In this document: piece after piece, positions 22,681 to 32,565 of the stretch
Numbering within the stretch: the first letter of the stretch is position 1
How the letters are laid out: the number at the start of each line of letters is the position of its first letter
NCBI GenBank assembly: GCA_002811645.1
Contig: PDIP01000100.1
Span: 1-37,124, forward strand
Direction: 5' to 3'
Length of the DNA stretch: 37,124 bases
Origin: Corallochytrium limacisporum
Lineage: Eukaryota > Opisthokonta
Notes under the pieces: model-generated
What the model was told of the DNA's origin: nothing
Seen by the model: only the letters and a program-made list of their open reading frames with translations
Databases searched by the model: none
Position numbers and translations under genes: made by a program

Positions 22681-25600
22681 GGTTGTCCTTAGGTCAACGT
22701 ATCTTCGATTGCAGTGGTTTGTGTTTCCCTGGACTACGATTCACTCATTTAGGATGCTTTTCTTTCAATCTAGTCTGCCATCATTCTCTGTTTTGGGCTC
22801 TATGACGAGGTTCCCGGGTTATCTTAATTCTTGGTTGCCCAAATACAAGTGGATAATCAGACCTTCTGTTCTGCGGACTGCTTACCATACCCGATCACGA
22901 ACCTTCAAGAACCATGCCAGGCGGTGGACTTGGAGACCTTTCGTCCCAAATCAATCTCCCAGGTCGATGAACCCTGAAGTGTGGGACACTTCGCATAGAT
23001 CTGCTAGGGGAGATCCTCTTCATCTGTGCTCCGTCCAGGGAGACCTCGCTCACAAACAGAACCATAAATCGCTGCGCTCTACTAACCACCCAACCCTCGA
23101 CTCCCGAAGTCTTCGCCTCCTCGTGGTTCGGCACCGATGTGCACGATTGCAAGGGTCACCACCTTGGATGTAGTAATTTCGCTATGGAAAGAACAAAGGG
23201 GACTATCAGTGGACGAGTAATTGTGCCACCCCAGCGCGGGAGAAAACTGTCGCCCTTCCTCCGTTCCTTGTACGCGTGCACTGGCTTTTTTGTCCATTGA
23301 CTCTTGTCCCACCGCTTTTCCCCTCGATTATTGTCCGGGCCGACCGCCCGGCCCACGAGTTCTCCCAACTCTCTGACTACCGTTCCCGACTTTTTCCATT
23401 TGCCGAGCTCTCGTACGACCACTCTCTCCGTTTCTCCACTTTGCTCCACACGATCGGCGTGATCGGAGAGTAACCCTCTCCCCCCCCCCGGTAATACTTT
23501 TATTATATCATATCATGACTAGTTTAATACTGATCATATTCGCACAAGTACCTTGTGCAATGTAGTTTTACAGTTGTATTGTGCTACAATAACACTCCTC
23601 TCGTGGGGCGGTGGGGCCGTCAAGGAACCCCACATCAGCCATGGTGGGTGATGACTTCCCATTCCTTACTTTTTATGTTGGTGCTCCACAAACCACGCAC
23701 GGCTGGGGACCAACAGTCGGTCCACCGTGCGCTTGGACTCCACCCTCGCCCGGTCCGCTTCTCTCGGCCTTCATGCTCCACACGACCCACCACTTCGGTT
23801 GCTTCCGGTGCAGTGAGAAGGGTAAATTTCGGTGGAAGAAAAAGCGGGGGGAGGGGGGGAATAACCCGAACGGCTGGCCGAATGACGAAAGATTTGCGCC
23901 GCCGATGGATAGGTAGTGGTGAAGATCCCCCCGGGGGGGAGGGGGGGATCGGGAGTTGCTGGTCACGACCTGTCGGTTGGTTTTGTTTGACGGAATTACT
24001 GGTGCTGCTTGCCCGGCCAGGGATTTAACGGCACACAGAGGGTTTGTTTTCCACCGTCGTTTTAGGTACTGGGGCCGGTTCCCTGTAGAGCTTCTGTCGT
24101 CAAAAAAGCACATGGTAGTGATCATCACAAAATTCTCGAGGGTGTGTCTACATCTGCGTCCCAAGCGGAATGGATTTCGAACCATCAAGGAAAAGGAAAA
24201 CAACAGGCCAGGCACAACCTCAATGCACAAAGTAATTCAGAATGATTCAGTGCTGAGAGGAGGCGGAAACACTCCGCGCAGGTAGTAGAAGGGGGAAGGA
24301 AATGAATAGTATGGTGATATATTATTACATGCACATGTACGGTTAACAACCGTGCGGGCGGCTTTTAACGTGATTGGGCGAGTATTAGTCATCGTTTGCT
24401 CTGGCCGAGACCAGCTCTGCTGGGTGATGGTTCAATTTCTATAGGAATCCGTGAGGGGGCGAGGGAGACTAAAGAGAGGGAAGGAACCGGGGGCTGTTGG
24501 AGAACACTTCTATGGTGTCCAGGTTAATCTTCTTCCTTCCTCCTATAGTTCACTTAATATTGAAAGTGGAACGAACAACAAGAGCTCGCTCTCGGGAAGT
24601 TCTGTACACGAGCGGTTGAGTTTCATGCGAAAGGTCTTCTCTCCTTGGTTCTCTTACTATAAAGATATAGTTGCTTTCCTGAGAATGACGTAGCCTTCCT
24701 GCTGAGTGTCGTTTTCTGGCCGTTTGAAAACATCCGCACAGGTGTTTGTTTAATGACCCAACGAGTCCGCTACTCTCTGTACGGTATGAGATGTACCCTG
24801 TGTCACGACTTGCATTCTTACCAGATTTTCTGAAGGCCCTTCTACAGTGTGTTCCCCGCCGCTCAGTGGGGTGGTGGTTGCCTTGGCCCCGTCTGCCCCT
24901 GTTTTTGGTGGTCCTCACCGTTGGCTAGCCAGACTCTGCATAGCCAAGGCGCGGCAATTTTCCACCGCTATTTGCTAAATACTGCGCTTCGCTCACCATC
25001 ACCGGGGAGTGGCCCTGAAGATAGTGTGCGCATGGATCCCCCCATAAATTTTCCCCGAATGAAGGTCACAGCAAGTATGGAATACTCAGCCCCGGACAGC
25101 TTCCGCACCACCCTGTCATAGTCGACTAACTATAGATCAATTCGGACACATCTTCGGTGGTTAGGCACTGTCCACCACATGACCCAACAAGCCACCTGCA
25201 AATGGACGTATGCATGCGCAAACACATATCATCGTCCTTTCCAACCACCGCGGAGTCTACTTTCGACCCCTTTGCGATACGGCCCAAAAGCTTGGATCAT
25301 TAGATGGCGCTCCCACACCCCTCCTTCCTCCCCTTCATAGACTCAGTTTTAGTACACCCCCCCGCGATAGGAATGGTACGGCGCTTGGACTGCCGTGCTA
25401 TCACTCTACAACTAACTATTTATATCCGCCGAGGCTGGCCACCCTCAAACTTGTTCTGTTGTTTTTTGGCGGTTGATGATTCAATAACCCTCCTCCCCAG
25501 AGGCCCGACCCAAAGATTCGTTCATTAAGGAGATGGATCATTACCGCCCTGGTCCGGATGGTCTAAAACGAAAAACAGACTCCCGAGAGTCTGGGCATGC

Positions 25601-26048
25601 CGCCCTTTGTACGCACTGAATCTTTGACATACACCCAATTCACCCGTGCGCGGTTGTGTTCGCGATTCCGCGGCAATTCGTAGTGGGAGTTCAGTCAAAT
25701 CCTGCCTTACAATCAACACTCACAACGGAAATCTAATTCCATACCACGGGGACAGCAACGTTTGACGTTGGCCAGGTGCGTAGAATCGAAAGCGGTCTCT
25801 GCACAGGGATCTGCAGGGTTACATTAGCAGCCTGGACCATACCTCGTCCTGGACTTTCAAGAGTTCAAGAACCTGCTGATGGGCAGGTTGGCAAATTGAA
25901 AAGAAATTATGGAAATGGTGTCAGGGTTTATGTAACTGCCAATCAGTGCAAGATTGGCTGTGGCTATGTGGTTTGAGTTCCTGCTGGCCACTTCAGGCTA
26001 GGACACTCTGGATGTTTCTTCTATGGATCATACGCTACATGAAAACTC
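22681..26048. other. 3.4 kb spacer, no supported gene
   Basis: This lies between the 5' end of the glycosyltransferase gene and the 3' end of the first oxygenase copy. The first few hundred bases should hold the transferase promoter, though I see no TATTTAA box at the usual 90-120 bp. A G/C palindromic tract lies at 23924-23950 and a C10 run near 23483. From about 25830 on, the sequence is the 3' flank that is duplicated downstream of the second oxygenase copy. The ORFs are short and overlapping. Confidence 0.6.
23924..23950. repeat. GATC-bounded C6G7-A-G7 tract
   Basis: GATCCCCCC runs directly into G7, an A, G7 and ATC, so GATCCCCCC and GGGGGGATC form nine-base inverted arms. It belongs to the set of C-run/G-run junctions in this window. 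Confidence 0.65.
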
Positions 26049-27131
26049 TCAACGATGGGAAAGCTCCTTCAGATCGGGCATCTTTGCGCCACCTTTACGA
26101 ATGATCTTTTCTATGTTCCCGAGGATGTGCTCTTTAAAGGTCACAGCCTCGTACTTTGGTTCCTCTCCAGGTTCCATGAGCTTTTCGATGGGTTTACCAG
26201 TTAACGAGTAGTTTGGGTTGAAGAATACTGGGAAAGTGACACGCTCATTGCCGTCGGGATTGTGCGCGCGGTGTGTGGTGGAACGATACTTTCCATTCGT
26301 GACACGCGTGACAAAGTCACCCTGATTGACGACGACCGTGTCCCGGGTTAGATTCTTAGGCATGAACCAAGTTCCATCAGGATGTTGAATCTCCAGACCG
26401 GGCTTACCATCAACAGCGAGGAACGTAAGCCATCCGGCGTCAGTATGCTCTCCGAGGCCGAAAGTGCCCTTTGCCGAGTTTGTGTAGATGTTCTCCGGAT
26501 AGAAGTTCAGCCGAAGGATCTCATTTCCAAAGCCAAGACCGTTCCAAAAGAATTCGCGGTTAAAATATTCCTCGTCCAGACCGAGGGATAGGGCCACTAA
26601 GCGATTCATCTTTACACCGCAACCCCGGACACTGTCTATGTACCGGATGGTGGTATCCTTGAGCTCGGGGATCTCCTTGATCCACAGCTCCTGGATGTCA
26701 TCTGCCCACACCGGAGGAAGATAGCTTTCCCTAACATCCATGTACTCACCTACACCAACAACCTCCGTGCAATTTGGAATATATCCGCGGATAATCTGTT
26801 TTCCAGCGTATTGTTGCTTGACCTCGTCGGGGAGATGGAAGAGCTTGCGCGCAATGGACTCCATCTTATCCTTGAGTACAGGGTCAATACCATGGTTCTT
26901 CACGCATAAAAACCCAATATCCCTCAGAACATGATGTAATTCCTTGGCGGTCTGGATCTTGTTGGCTTCAGAGGCAAAAGCCCACTCCAGATCCAGGCAA
27001 GGGATGCAGTCATCTTCACAGTCCAGGTTTTCGAAGGCGCTGGTCTTACGCAGTTTTTCCACCGCACTGACACCCTCCAGCGACAGACGGTTCACGCGTT
27101 CTGTGATACCGAACTTGTCCTCAGCCACCAT
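26049..27131 (-). CDS. 2OG-Fe(II)/isopenicillin-N-synthase-like oxygenase, copy 1
   Basis: A 360-residue soluble non-haem iron oxygenase. An N-terminal DIOX_N-type half (about 40-165, with IPCLDLEW and the GFLCVKNHGI segment) precedes the 2OG-Fe(II) jelly-roll core. The iron facial triad reads H229-x-D231 (GEHTDAG) and H287 (STTHRAH). The co-substrate arginine is R297 in R-x-T, where the family usually has R-x-S. The family oxidises small molecules; the substrate here is unknown. I place the start at the ATG at 27131 (MVAEDKF) because both paralogs begin with the same residues and each has its TATA-like motif about 90-94 bp upstream; reading further upstream would need a TTG start. The stop is TGA at 26049. 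It is the downstream member of a head-to-tail pair with copy 2, about 80% identical by hand alignment. No intron is needed. Confidence 0.95.
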   Translation of the reverse strand: MVAEDKFGITERVNRLSLEGVSAVEKLRKTSAFENLDCEDDCIPCLDLEWAFASEANKIQTAKELHHVLRDIGFLCVKNHGIDPVLKDKMESIARKLFHLPDEVKQQYAGKQIIRGYIPNCTEVVGVGEYMDVRESYLPPVWADDIQELWIKEIPELKDTTIRYIDSVRGCGVKMNRLVALSLGLDEEYFNREFFWNGLGFGNEILRLNFYPENIYTNSAKGTFGLGEHTDAGWLTFLAVDGKPGLEIQHPDGTWFMPKNLTRDTVVVNQGDFVTRVTNGKYRSTTHRAHNPDGNERVTFPVFFNPNYSLTGKPIEKLMEPGEEPKYEAVTFKEHILGNIEKIIRKGGAKMPDLKELSHR

Positions 27132-27221
27132 GTTCAAAGTTTTCAGGGACTTTGACGTATCTTAAATCTTTTCTGCAAAGTACTGGTGTACAGTGGGTAG
27201 GCCCTGAACAGCGAGGTAATT

Positions 27222-27235
27222 GATCCTTTAAATAG
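27222..27235 (-). promoter_or_regulatory. Shared core-promoter motif, oxygenase copy 1
   Basis: The minus strand reads CTATTTAAAGGATC, ending 91 bp before the ATG at 27131. The motif CTAYTTAARRGATC is present at the same place in all three oxygenase genes. It probably combines a TATA element (TATTTAA) with a conserved GATC extension. Confidence 0.6.
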
Positions 27236-28758
27236 CAGAAAGATATTGATACCCTCTATCTCCGCACCCGGGGTTGCGGGCGCCAAGCAAGACATGCAAT
27301 GAGAAATTCAAAGTATCAAAGCAAACAAGGTACTGTGCATACATCATCTATCCTCGCCTCGACCAATCGTAGAATGACAATATCCCCCGAACCACTCGTG
27401 TGCCGTACTACGGGGTGTGGTGGAGGCGGCCAGGAGGGTGGGGGGGAGGAGGGGGCCCGACCCCTGTGGCCAGTAGATGGCAAAATACTGGCAATGCGGG
27501 AGATAAACCTTCTAAAGTCCTATTTGCCATTCATCTATCATATACTCAGAAGAGCGTCGACAGGGGAAGCGCACCGGAGGGGGGAGCGGATGGGAGGGGA
27601 GAATTGAATGGCAGCGGGCTAATCCAACTTGCTTGAAGCGAAGTCAGGTACACATAGCAGAGACGGAAGACACAGAGGGCATCCTCTGATCATTTGAACC
27701 TGTCAGCACTGGGTTACGGGTTTCAAAGCTGGGCTTCCGTCTCTGCGATGTTCAGAATACAAGCACTCATCCGTGTGTGCACGCTCATTCATGGACGCCG
27801 CAGCATAATTTTCTTTCGGCAGCGAATTGCGTACGGGGTGGACAACAGTATGTAAATCTGTTGTGCTGCCTGCAAGAATTTCGAGGAAAAAAACCCTCTG
27901 CAATACCGAGAATTGCTGGACGGCTGAAGGTGAAATACGTGTAAAGCGGCATCTACAGGACCGTCTGTGGTTCGAAGCACTGGAAGACAGCCTTCACGAC
28001 ACCCAAAACCGTTCCAACTGTCAAACTACGCAGTCGTCGGCATCTCATGTTCTGAAACCAAAAGTAAAAACGTACATATTAATTGAGTTTCCTGTCTGGT
28101 GTACTGTAACATTTGAAAAAGAACAGAGAAGTATGTCACTATGGCACTATATCTTGTAGGCGTTCAAAACAGACACAGGATGGGGTGGCGGGACTACCAA
28201 TACATACACATGTTCACGTGTGCCCGACCCCTTGACGGAAAACTCGCCCAGCACAACACCGTCTGACAAAACAACCACCTGCTCATGGAACCCACAGAGC
28301 TCGGTGCCCAAACATCCGATACCATCCATGCACGAACACTGCCCCCTCTGGGGTCACTTTCCCTCGCCGGCCCGCCTTTCATACCTTTTTGCTTTTTGCT
28401 GGTTGGCGGAAGTGGTGTTCCGAAAAGGAAGGAAAATGCGCACTGCATCTGTGGTTTCTATATTTGGGATAGCCTCAGAGAAGAGAGGGGCAGAGGGAGT
28501 GAGGACACAAATTCGAAATTCCTAGATGACGACGTGTCCTTGGCAAAAAACCCTCCCTCCCTTGCCCTTCCCCTGGCGCCCTCCCCGCCGGGGGAGGGGG
28601 GTTGGTGTTTGCACACCCACCAATATCGCGCCCCTTATTGGTTTTCTTTTTTGCTGCTCTCTCGTTTTAATATTTTTTGGAGGGGAGGGGGGGGGGTTCG
28701 GTTTCTGGGTCGTGTGGTGAAGAAATGGCTGGCAGGGGTTAGGAAACGAAGGGACAAA

Positions 28759-28772
28759 CCCCCCCGGGGGGG
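28759..28772. repeat. C7G7 junction
   Basis: Seven C directly followed by seven G form a perfect 14-bp palindrome, extended by GC-rich sequence. It is one of several such junctions in the window. Confidence 0.65.
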
Positions 28773-29132
28773 CGGCGGTCGGGATCCCTACGTGCACGGT
28801 CATGGCATAGTTGGTTGGATACCAATCCGCGGAACCCGGGCAGGCAAATGAGGCCGGCGGTGGCATTGCTGATGGTGAACATAATCGTCTTTGCGATTAA
28901 GTACCCAGACCTCACCTCTTCCTGGACTTCCGAGAGCTCAAGAACCTGCTGATGGTCAAGGTGGCAAATGTAATGAACCCATGAATATTGTGTAAGATCC
29001 AAATAACTACCAATCAATGTAAGATTAGCTGTGGTTGTGTATTTTGAGTTTTTGCCGGCACTTTGGGATAGGAAATTCTTATGAGGCCTGAATTTAGTAT
29101 ATAAAGAGGATTGGAAACCACATGAGAGATTC

Positions 29133-30203
29133 TCAGCGATGGGAAAGCTCCTTCATATCGGGTATCTTTGCGTCTTTGTGAATGATTGTCTCGGCCTTGA
29201 GGAAGATGTGCTCTTTAAAGGTCAAAGCCTCGTACTTTGGTTCCTCTCCAGGTTCCATGATCTCTTCGATGGGCTTGCCAATTATCGAGTAGTTTGGATT
29301 GAAGAATACTGGGAAACTAACACGTTCATTGCCGTCGGGATTGTGTGCGCGGTGATTGGTGGAACGATACCTTCCATTCGTGATACGCGAAACAAAATCA
29401 CCCTGATTGACGACCATCATGTCACCGGTTAGATTCTTAGGCATAAACCAAGTACCATCAGAACGTTCAATCTCCAGACCGGGCTTACCATCAACAGCGA
29501 GGAGCGTAATCCATCCGGCGTCAGTATGCTCGCCAAAGCTGTATGTGCCCTTTGCCGTGTTTGTGTGCAGGTTTTCAGGATAGAAGTTCAGCCGAAGGAT
29601 CTCATTTCCAAAGCCGACACCGTTCCAAAAGTATTCGCGGTTAAAGTACTCCTCGTCCAGACCAAGAGACAGGGCCATTAGGCGATTCATCTTCATGCCA
29701 CATTCCCGGATACTGTCCATGTACTGGAGGGTGGTATCCTTGAGCTCGGGGATCTCCTTGATCCACAGCTCCTGGACGTCATCTGCCCACAGTGGAGGAA
29801 GGTAGCTTTCTCTAATATCCACATACTCACCGTCACCAAGTGCCTCTGAAAAGTTTGGAATATATCCACGGATATCCTGTTTTCCAGCGTACTGTAGCTT
29901 GACCTCTTCGGGAAGATGGAAGCTCTTGCGGGTAATGGCCTCCATCTTGTCCTTCTCGACGCCGTGGTTCTTCAGGCACATAAAACCAATGTCCCTCAGA
30001 ACATGATGTAATTCCTTGGCGGTCTGGATCTTGTTAGCTTCAGAGGCAAAGGCCCACTCCAGATCCATGCACGGAATGCAATCATCTTCACCGTCTAGGC
30101 ATTCAAAGGCACTGGTCTTACGCATTTTTTCCACCGCACTGACACCCTCCAGTGACAGCCGGTTAGGGCGTTCTGTGACGCTGAACTTATCCTCAGCAAC
30201 CAT
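29133..30203 (-). CDS. 2OG-Fe(II)/isopenicillin-N-synthase-like oxygenase, copy 2
   Basis: A 356-residue paralog of the 26049-27131 gene with the same two-part fold. The iron triad reads H226-x-D228 (GEHTDAG) and H284 (STNHRAH), and the co-substrate arginine is R294 in the canonical R-V-S. Compared with copy 1 it lacks three residues after HG (GVEKDKM against GIDPVLKDKM), an in-frame loss of nine bases in the N-terminal half. The start is the ATG at 30203 (MVAEDKF). The frame stays open 52 codons further upstream through the TATA-like motif, but that extension has no match in the paralogs and is taken as untranslated. The stop is TGA at 29133. It lies 2.0 kb upstream of copy 1 in the same orientation. 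No intron is needed. The catalytic set is complete, so it should be active. Confidence 0.95.
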   Translation of the reverse strand: MVAEDKFSVTERPNRLSLEGVSAVEKMRKTSAFECLDGEDDCIPCMDLEWAFASEANKIQTAKELHHVLRDIGFMCLKNHGVEKDKMEAITRKSFHLPEEVKLQYAGKQDIRGYIPNFSEALGDGEYVDIRESYLPPLWADDVQELWIKEIPELKDTTLQYMDSIRECGMKMNRLMALSLGLDEEYFNREYFWNGVGFGNEILRLNFYPENLHTNTAKGTYSFGEHTDAGWITLLAVDGKPGLEIERSDGTWFMPKNLTGDMMVVNQGDFVSRITNGRYRSTNHRAHNPDGNERVSFPVFFNPNYSIIGKPIEEIMEPGEEPKYEALTFKEHIFLKAETIIHKDAKIPDMKELSHR

Positions 30204-30292
30204 GTTCAAGGTTTCAAGAATTTGTATGTATTTCAAGTCTTTTCTGCAAAGTACTGATGTGCCATTGGTAGGTTCAGAACAGCAAGTTAGCT

Positions 30293-30306
30293 GATCTCTT
30301 AAATAG
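30293..30306 (-). promoter_or_regulatory. Shared core-promoter motif, oxygenase copy 2
   Basis: The minus strand reads CTATTTAAGAGATC, ending 90 bp before the ATG at 30203. The longer open frame runs through this motif, which supports starting translation at 30203. Confidence 0.6.
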
Positions 30307-30642
30307 CTGAAAGGTGGACGAGATCCTGCACCTGCGCAGTCCTGGTCCGCGTAAGCCAACGCAGAGATGGCAAGAGGAACCCACCCAAAAGGAGGGAAGA
30401 AAATATCTAGGGGGTATTGTCTGTATTATGACCTGTGCTTCCCTTCGACCAAGGTGATCACCTCCAATTTTTATCCCGCCAAACACCTCGTGCTCAGTAC
30501 TGAGCGGGTGTGGTGGAAAAAAAAGGGAGGGGAGGGAAGAGGGGGGTTTATGGGAAGCGAAGGAAACCCCAAGCGCGAAAGGGGGAGAGGGAAACCAAAC
30601 CCACCCCAGGAGCCAGCAGATGGCAGAACCCACCCCTGGGAT

Positions 30643-30887
30643 CAGTAAATGGCAGACTACCAGCAAAAAGTCGAAGCAAGCTCCAAACACCCTTTAGTAC
30701 CCCACCGTCCGTACCGGCAGTTGTTTTTCTAGGGATTTTGACGAGCACTTCCCGGGAGGACCTGGGGCTATGGGGGGCCCGGTTTGTTGCGTTACTTGAA
30801 CTTGAAGTTAATTTTTTTTCCTTTGTCCTTTGTGTTTTTTTTCTCCCGCTTCGACTGTCAACCAACCGACCCCCCCCCCCAAGGGAC
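30643..30887. repeat. About 240-bp tandem repeat, unit 1
   Basis: It starts with CAGTAAATGGCA, then has AAAGTCGAAG, the block TATGGGGGGCCCGGTTTGTT (30769-30788), TTGAAGTT with a T-tract, and CAACCAACCGACC near 30860. Each landmark recurs in order in the next unit at an offset of about 240-245 bp. Confidence 0.7.
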
Positions 30888-31110
30888 GAGTAAATGGCAA
30901 CACCAACCAACGGAGGCGTAAAAGTCGAGAGACGGCCACTACGTCTAACCGTACTGGATTCATTTTACCATACTGGGGGTGAGCATGTCCACCAAGAGCC
31001 ACTGGGCATATGGGGGCCCGGTATGTTGCTTTACCTCGTCCTGAAGTTTTTTTTTTTTCTGGACGTTTTCGGCACGTCAGGTGCACTAGGATGGTAACCA
31101 ACCGAACGAC
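30888..31110. repeat. About 240-bp tandem repeat, unit 2
   Basis: It starts with GAGTAAATGGCA, then AAAAGTCGAGAG, TATGGGGGCCCGGTATGTT (31009-31027), CTGAAGTT with a T-tract, and TAACCAACCGAACGAC near 31100. The landmarks match unit 1 and the sequence between them has diverged. Confidence 0.7.
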
Positions 31111-31155
31111 GCGGATTATACGCATAGGCTCGTGCGCGCACGAAACAAAGAGCTA

Positions 31156-31165
31156 CCCCGGGGGG
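31156..31165. repeat. C4G6 junction
   Basis: A short C-run meets a G-run just beyond the 240-bp tandem repeat. It is a minor member of the CnGn set. Confidence 0.45.
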
Positions 31166-31422
31166 TGTAGCCGAATGGGAACAGTGTGTGGTGGTAGAGT
31201 TACATGTCTTCCTGCACCAGTGCCGTCTGAAATTCACAAATGAGAACCGTCCGGGCGCCATTGGTTTCCAGTCGTTACCCTGCCGTGTACAACGACGATT
31301 GGGAGCGGCACTGAAGACGCCACATGGTAATGACCGGGCAACAGAGTAGCTTAATTCCCCGGCGTCGTCCTTGCTTCGTAGATTCCAGTGGGGCATTGGT
31401 AGTCTTTGGGAACTGCGGACAA

Positions 31423-32270
31423 TTATCGTTGGTAGTGGACTTGTCGCCATTGCTGGGTACTGTCTAGGTGTGGTCCCTTCCACGAACATACGCGACAGAG
31501 TTCAAGGCACGGTACATGGAAATCCAGAGCTGCCAATCTGCATGTCTGGGTGATGCAAAGGTGGTCGCTTGTGTATCTACCATCTGCGGAGGACCAGACC
31601 CACAAGCCCACCAGACAAAGTTGCCAATTGATTCCTTCACGTTGGGTGTGTAGGAAGACTATGGAGTCTACTGATCAACGTCAAGAGGACCCAGATGATG
31701 AAGTGAATTCGAAACATGAACACCTACGATACATGCACTGATCAAATGGTACCGTACACAGCCATCGTCTAAGATTCTGTCGTTGTAGGGACGATCTGGA
31801 AAGTCACAGATCCATCCAAAGGGTAGTTCATCACCAGCATCCGGGTACTTAAGGCATTCACAACCATTATTGATCGAAATCCAATCCATCGCTCAGTTTC
31901 GAAGACCACCAGGGAGTAGAGGGTTCACAAGTGAGCTCCTTGAGGTTGCCCTCTTAGGGATGCGATGGCAACAGGGGTCTGGGCAAATTGCGTAATTTGT
32001 TTTCAGGTGTCCATGACCGTCTGCATGACGAAATGCCGCATAGCCGAAGTCTCATGATGCACATCCGAGCACAATTCCGTCAACATTTTCCGCGAGAAGC
32101 ACTCCATTAACACGACTTGCGAACACCATATATCTCCGTCACGGTCTCCTCGGAGGACATCCCCGAGACTAAGTGATAAGACACTCTTCCTCAATGGACA
32201 TCAACTTCATAGACAGGGGGACACCCCATCGGACCTTGCTGTGAAGTGCATAGGACATGCTTGGTAGAGG
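31423..32270 (-). pseudogene. Possible decayed or intron-bearing gene, unidentified
   Basis: Several protein-like open stretches lie close together on the minus strand: 32270-32169 (33 codons, including VRWGVPLSMKLMSIEEECLI), 32194-32003 (63 codons), 31889-31668 (73 codons, including DELPFGWICDFPDRPYNDR) and 31611-31423 (62 codons). The first and third share one frame but are separated by several stops; the others are in different frames. I do not recognise a family. It could be a gene broken by mutations, exons of an intron-containing gene, or chance. Every other gene in the window is intronless, which makes the intron reading less likely. Confidence 0.2.
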
Positions 32271-32508
32271 TCAATCGAGAACCTTCCCAAGAATGATAGG
32301 GCTCGTAATGCAGGATCAGTCTTCTCCCTTTTTATCTGTATCGTCCACCTGCGTGGACACCACCAGGAGTTATCTCACAAGCAGGGCAAGGCAAATCGCT
32401 TGCCTGGCAATCTGTTTCCTCTGGATACTTCTCTTGCTTGGTGTGCTCTCGCGCTCGCGCTTTGCATGTTCAAACGACACATTCCCTACCTGAGCAAACG
32501 AAGAAGCC

Positions 32509-32565
32509 ACAGATTCTGGTGGACCCCACAGATTCTGGTGGACCCCACAGATTCTGGCGGACCCC
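32509..32565. repeat. Three tandem copies of a 19-bp unit
   Basis: ACAGATTCTGGTGGACCCC occurs twice perfectly (32509-32527 and 32528-32546) and once with T changed to C (32547-32565). Near-identity suggests a recent slippage duplication. Confidence 0.95.

Larger units (their letters stand above)
25830..27490. repeat. Segmental tandem duplication, copy 1
   Basis: This block contains oxygenase copy 1 with its flanks. The 3' flank (25836-26048) aligns with 28903-29132, sharing for example TCAAGAACCTGCTGATGG. The 5' flank aligns with that of copy 2 through the TATTTAA box and on to 27392-27424, whose CGGGGTGTGGTGGA matches CGGGTGTGGTGGA at 30484-30517. CAGTAGATGGCA at 27471-27482 has its counterpart at 30614. 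The outer limits are approximate. Confidence 0.75.
27132..29132. other. 2 kb spacer between oxygenase copies 1 and 2
   Basis: The left part (27132 to about 27490) is the promoter of copy 1, and the right part (from about 28895) is the duplicated 3' flank of copy 2. Between them lie G-rich tracts (27421-27470, 28587-28600, 28678-28698), the C7G7 junction at 28759-28772 and a 60-codon minus-strand ORF at 28147-28329 without a recognised domain. No gene is supported. Confidence 0.6.
28895..30630. repeat. Segmental tandem duplication, copy 2
   Basis: This block contains oxygenase copy 2 and flanks homologous to 25830-27490. The offset is about 3065 bp in the 3' flank, 3072 bp at the ATG and about 3093 bp at the upstream GTGTGGTGGA block. 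The purine-rich stretch before the CAGCAGATGGCA motif at 30614 is longer than in copy 1. Confidence 0.75.

Noticed and set aside
24165-24200. GGTTCGAAATCC on the minus strand, resembling a tRNA T-arm
   Set aside because: The flanking bases do not form a five-pair stem with a seven-base loop, and no box A lies at the right distance upstream.
30204-30359. 52-codon N-terminal extension of oxygenase copy 2
   Set aside because: It runs through the TATA-like motif and is absent from both paralogs, which start at the equivalent MVAEDKF.
31160-31240. tRNA-like start with a box A match (TAGCCGAATGGG)
   Set aside because: The D-stem does not close and there is no GGTTCRANNCC box B within the next 90 bases.
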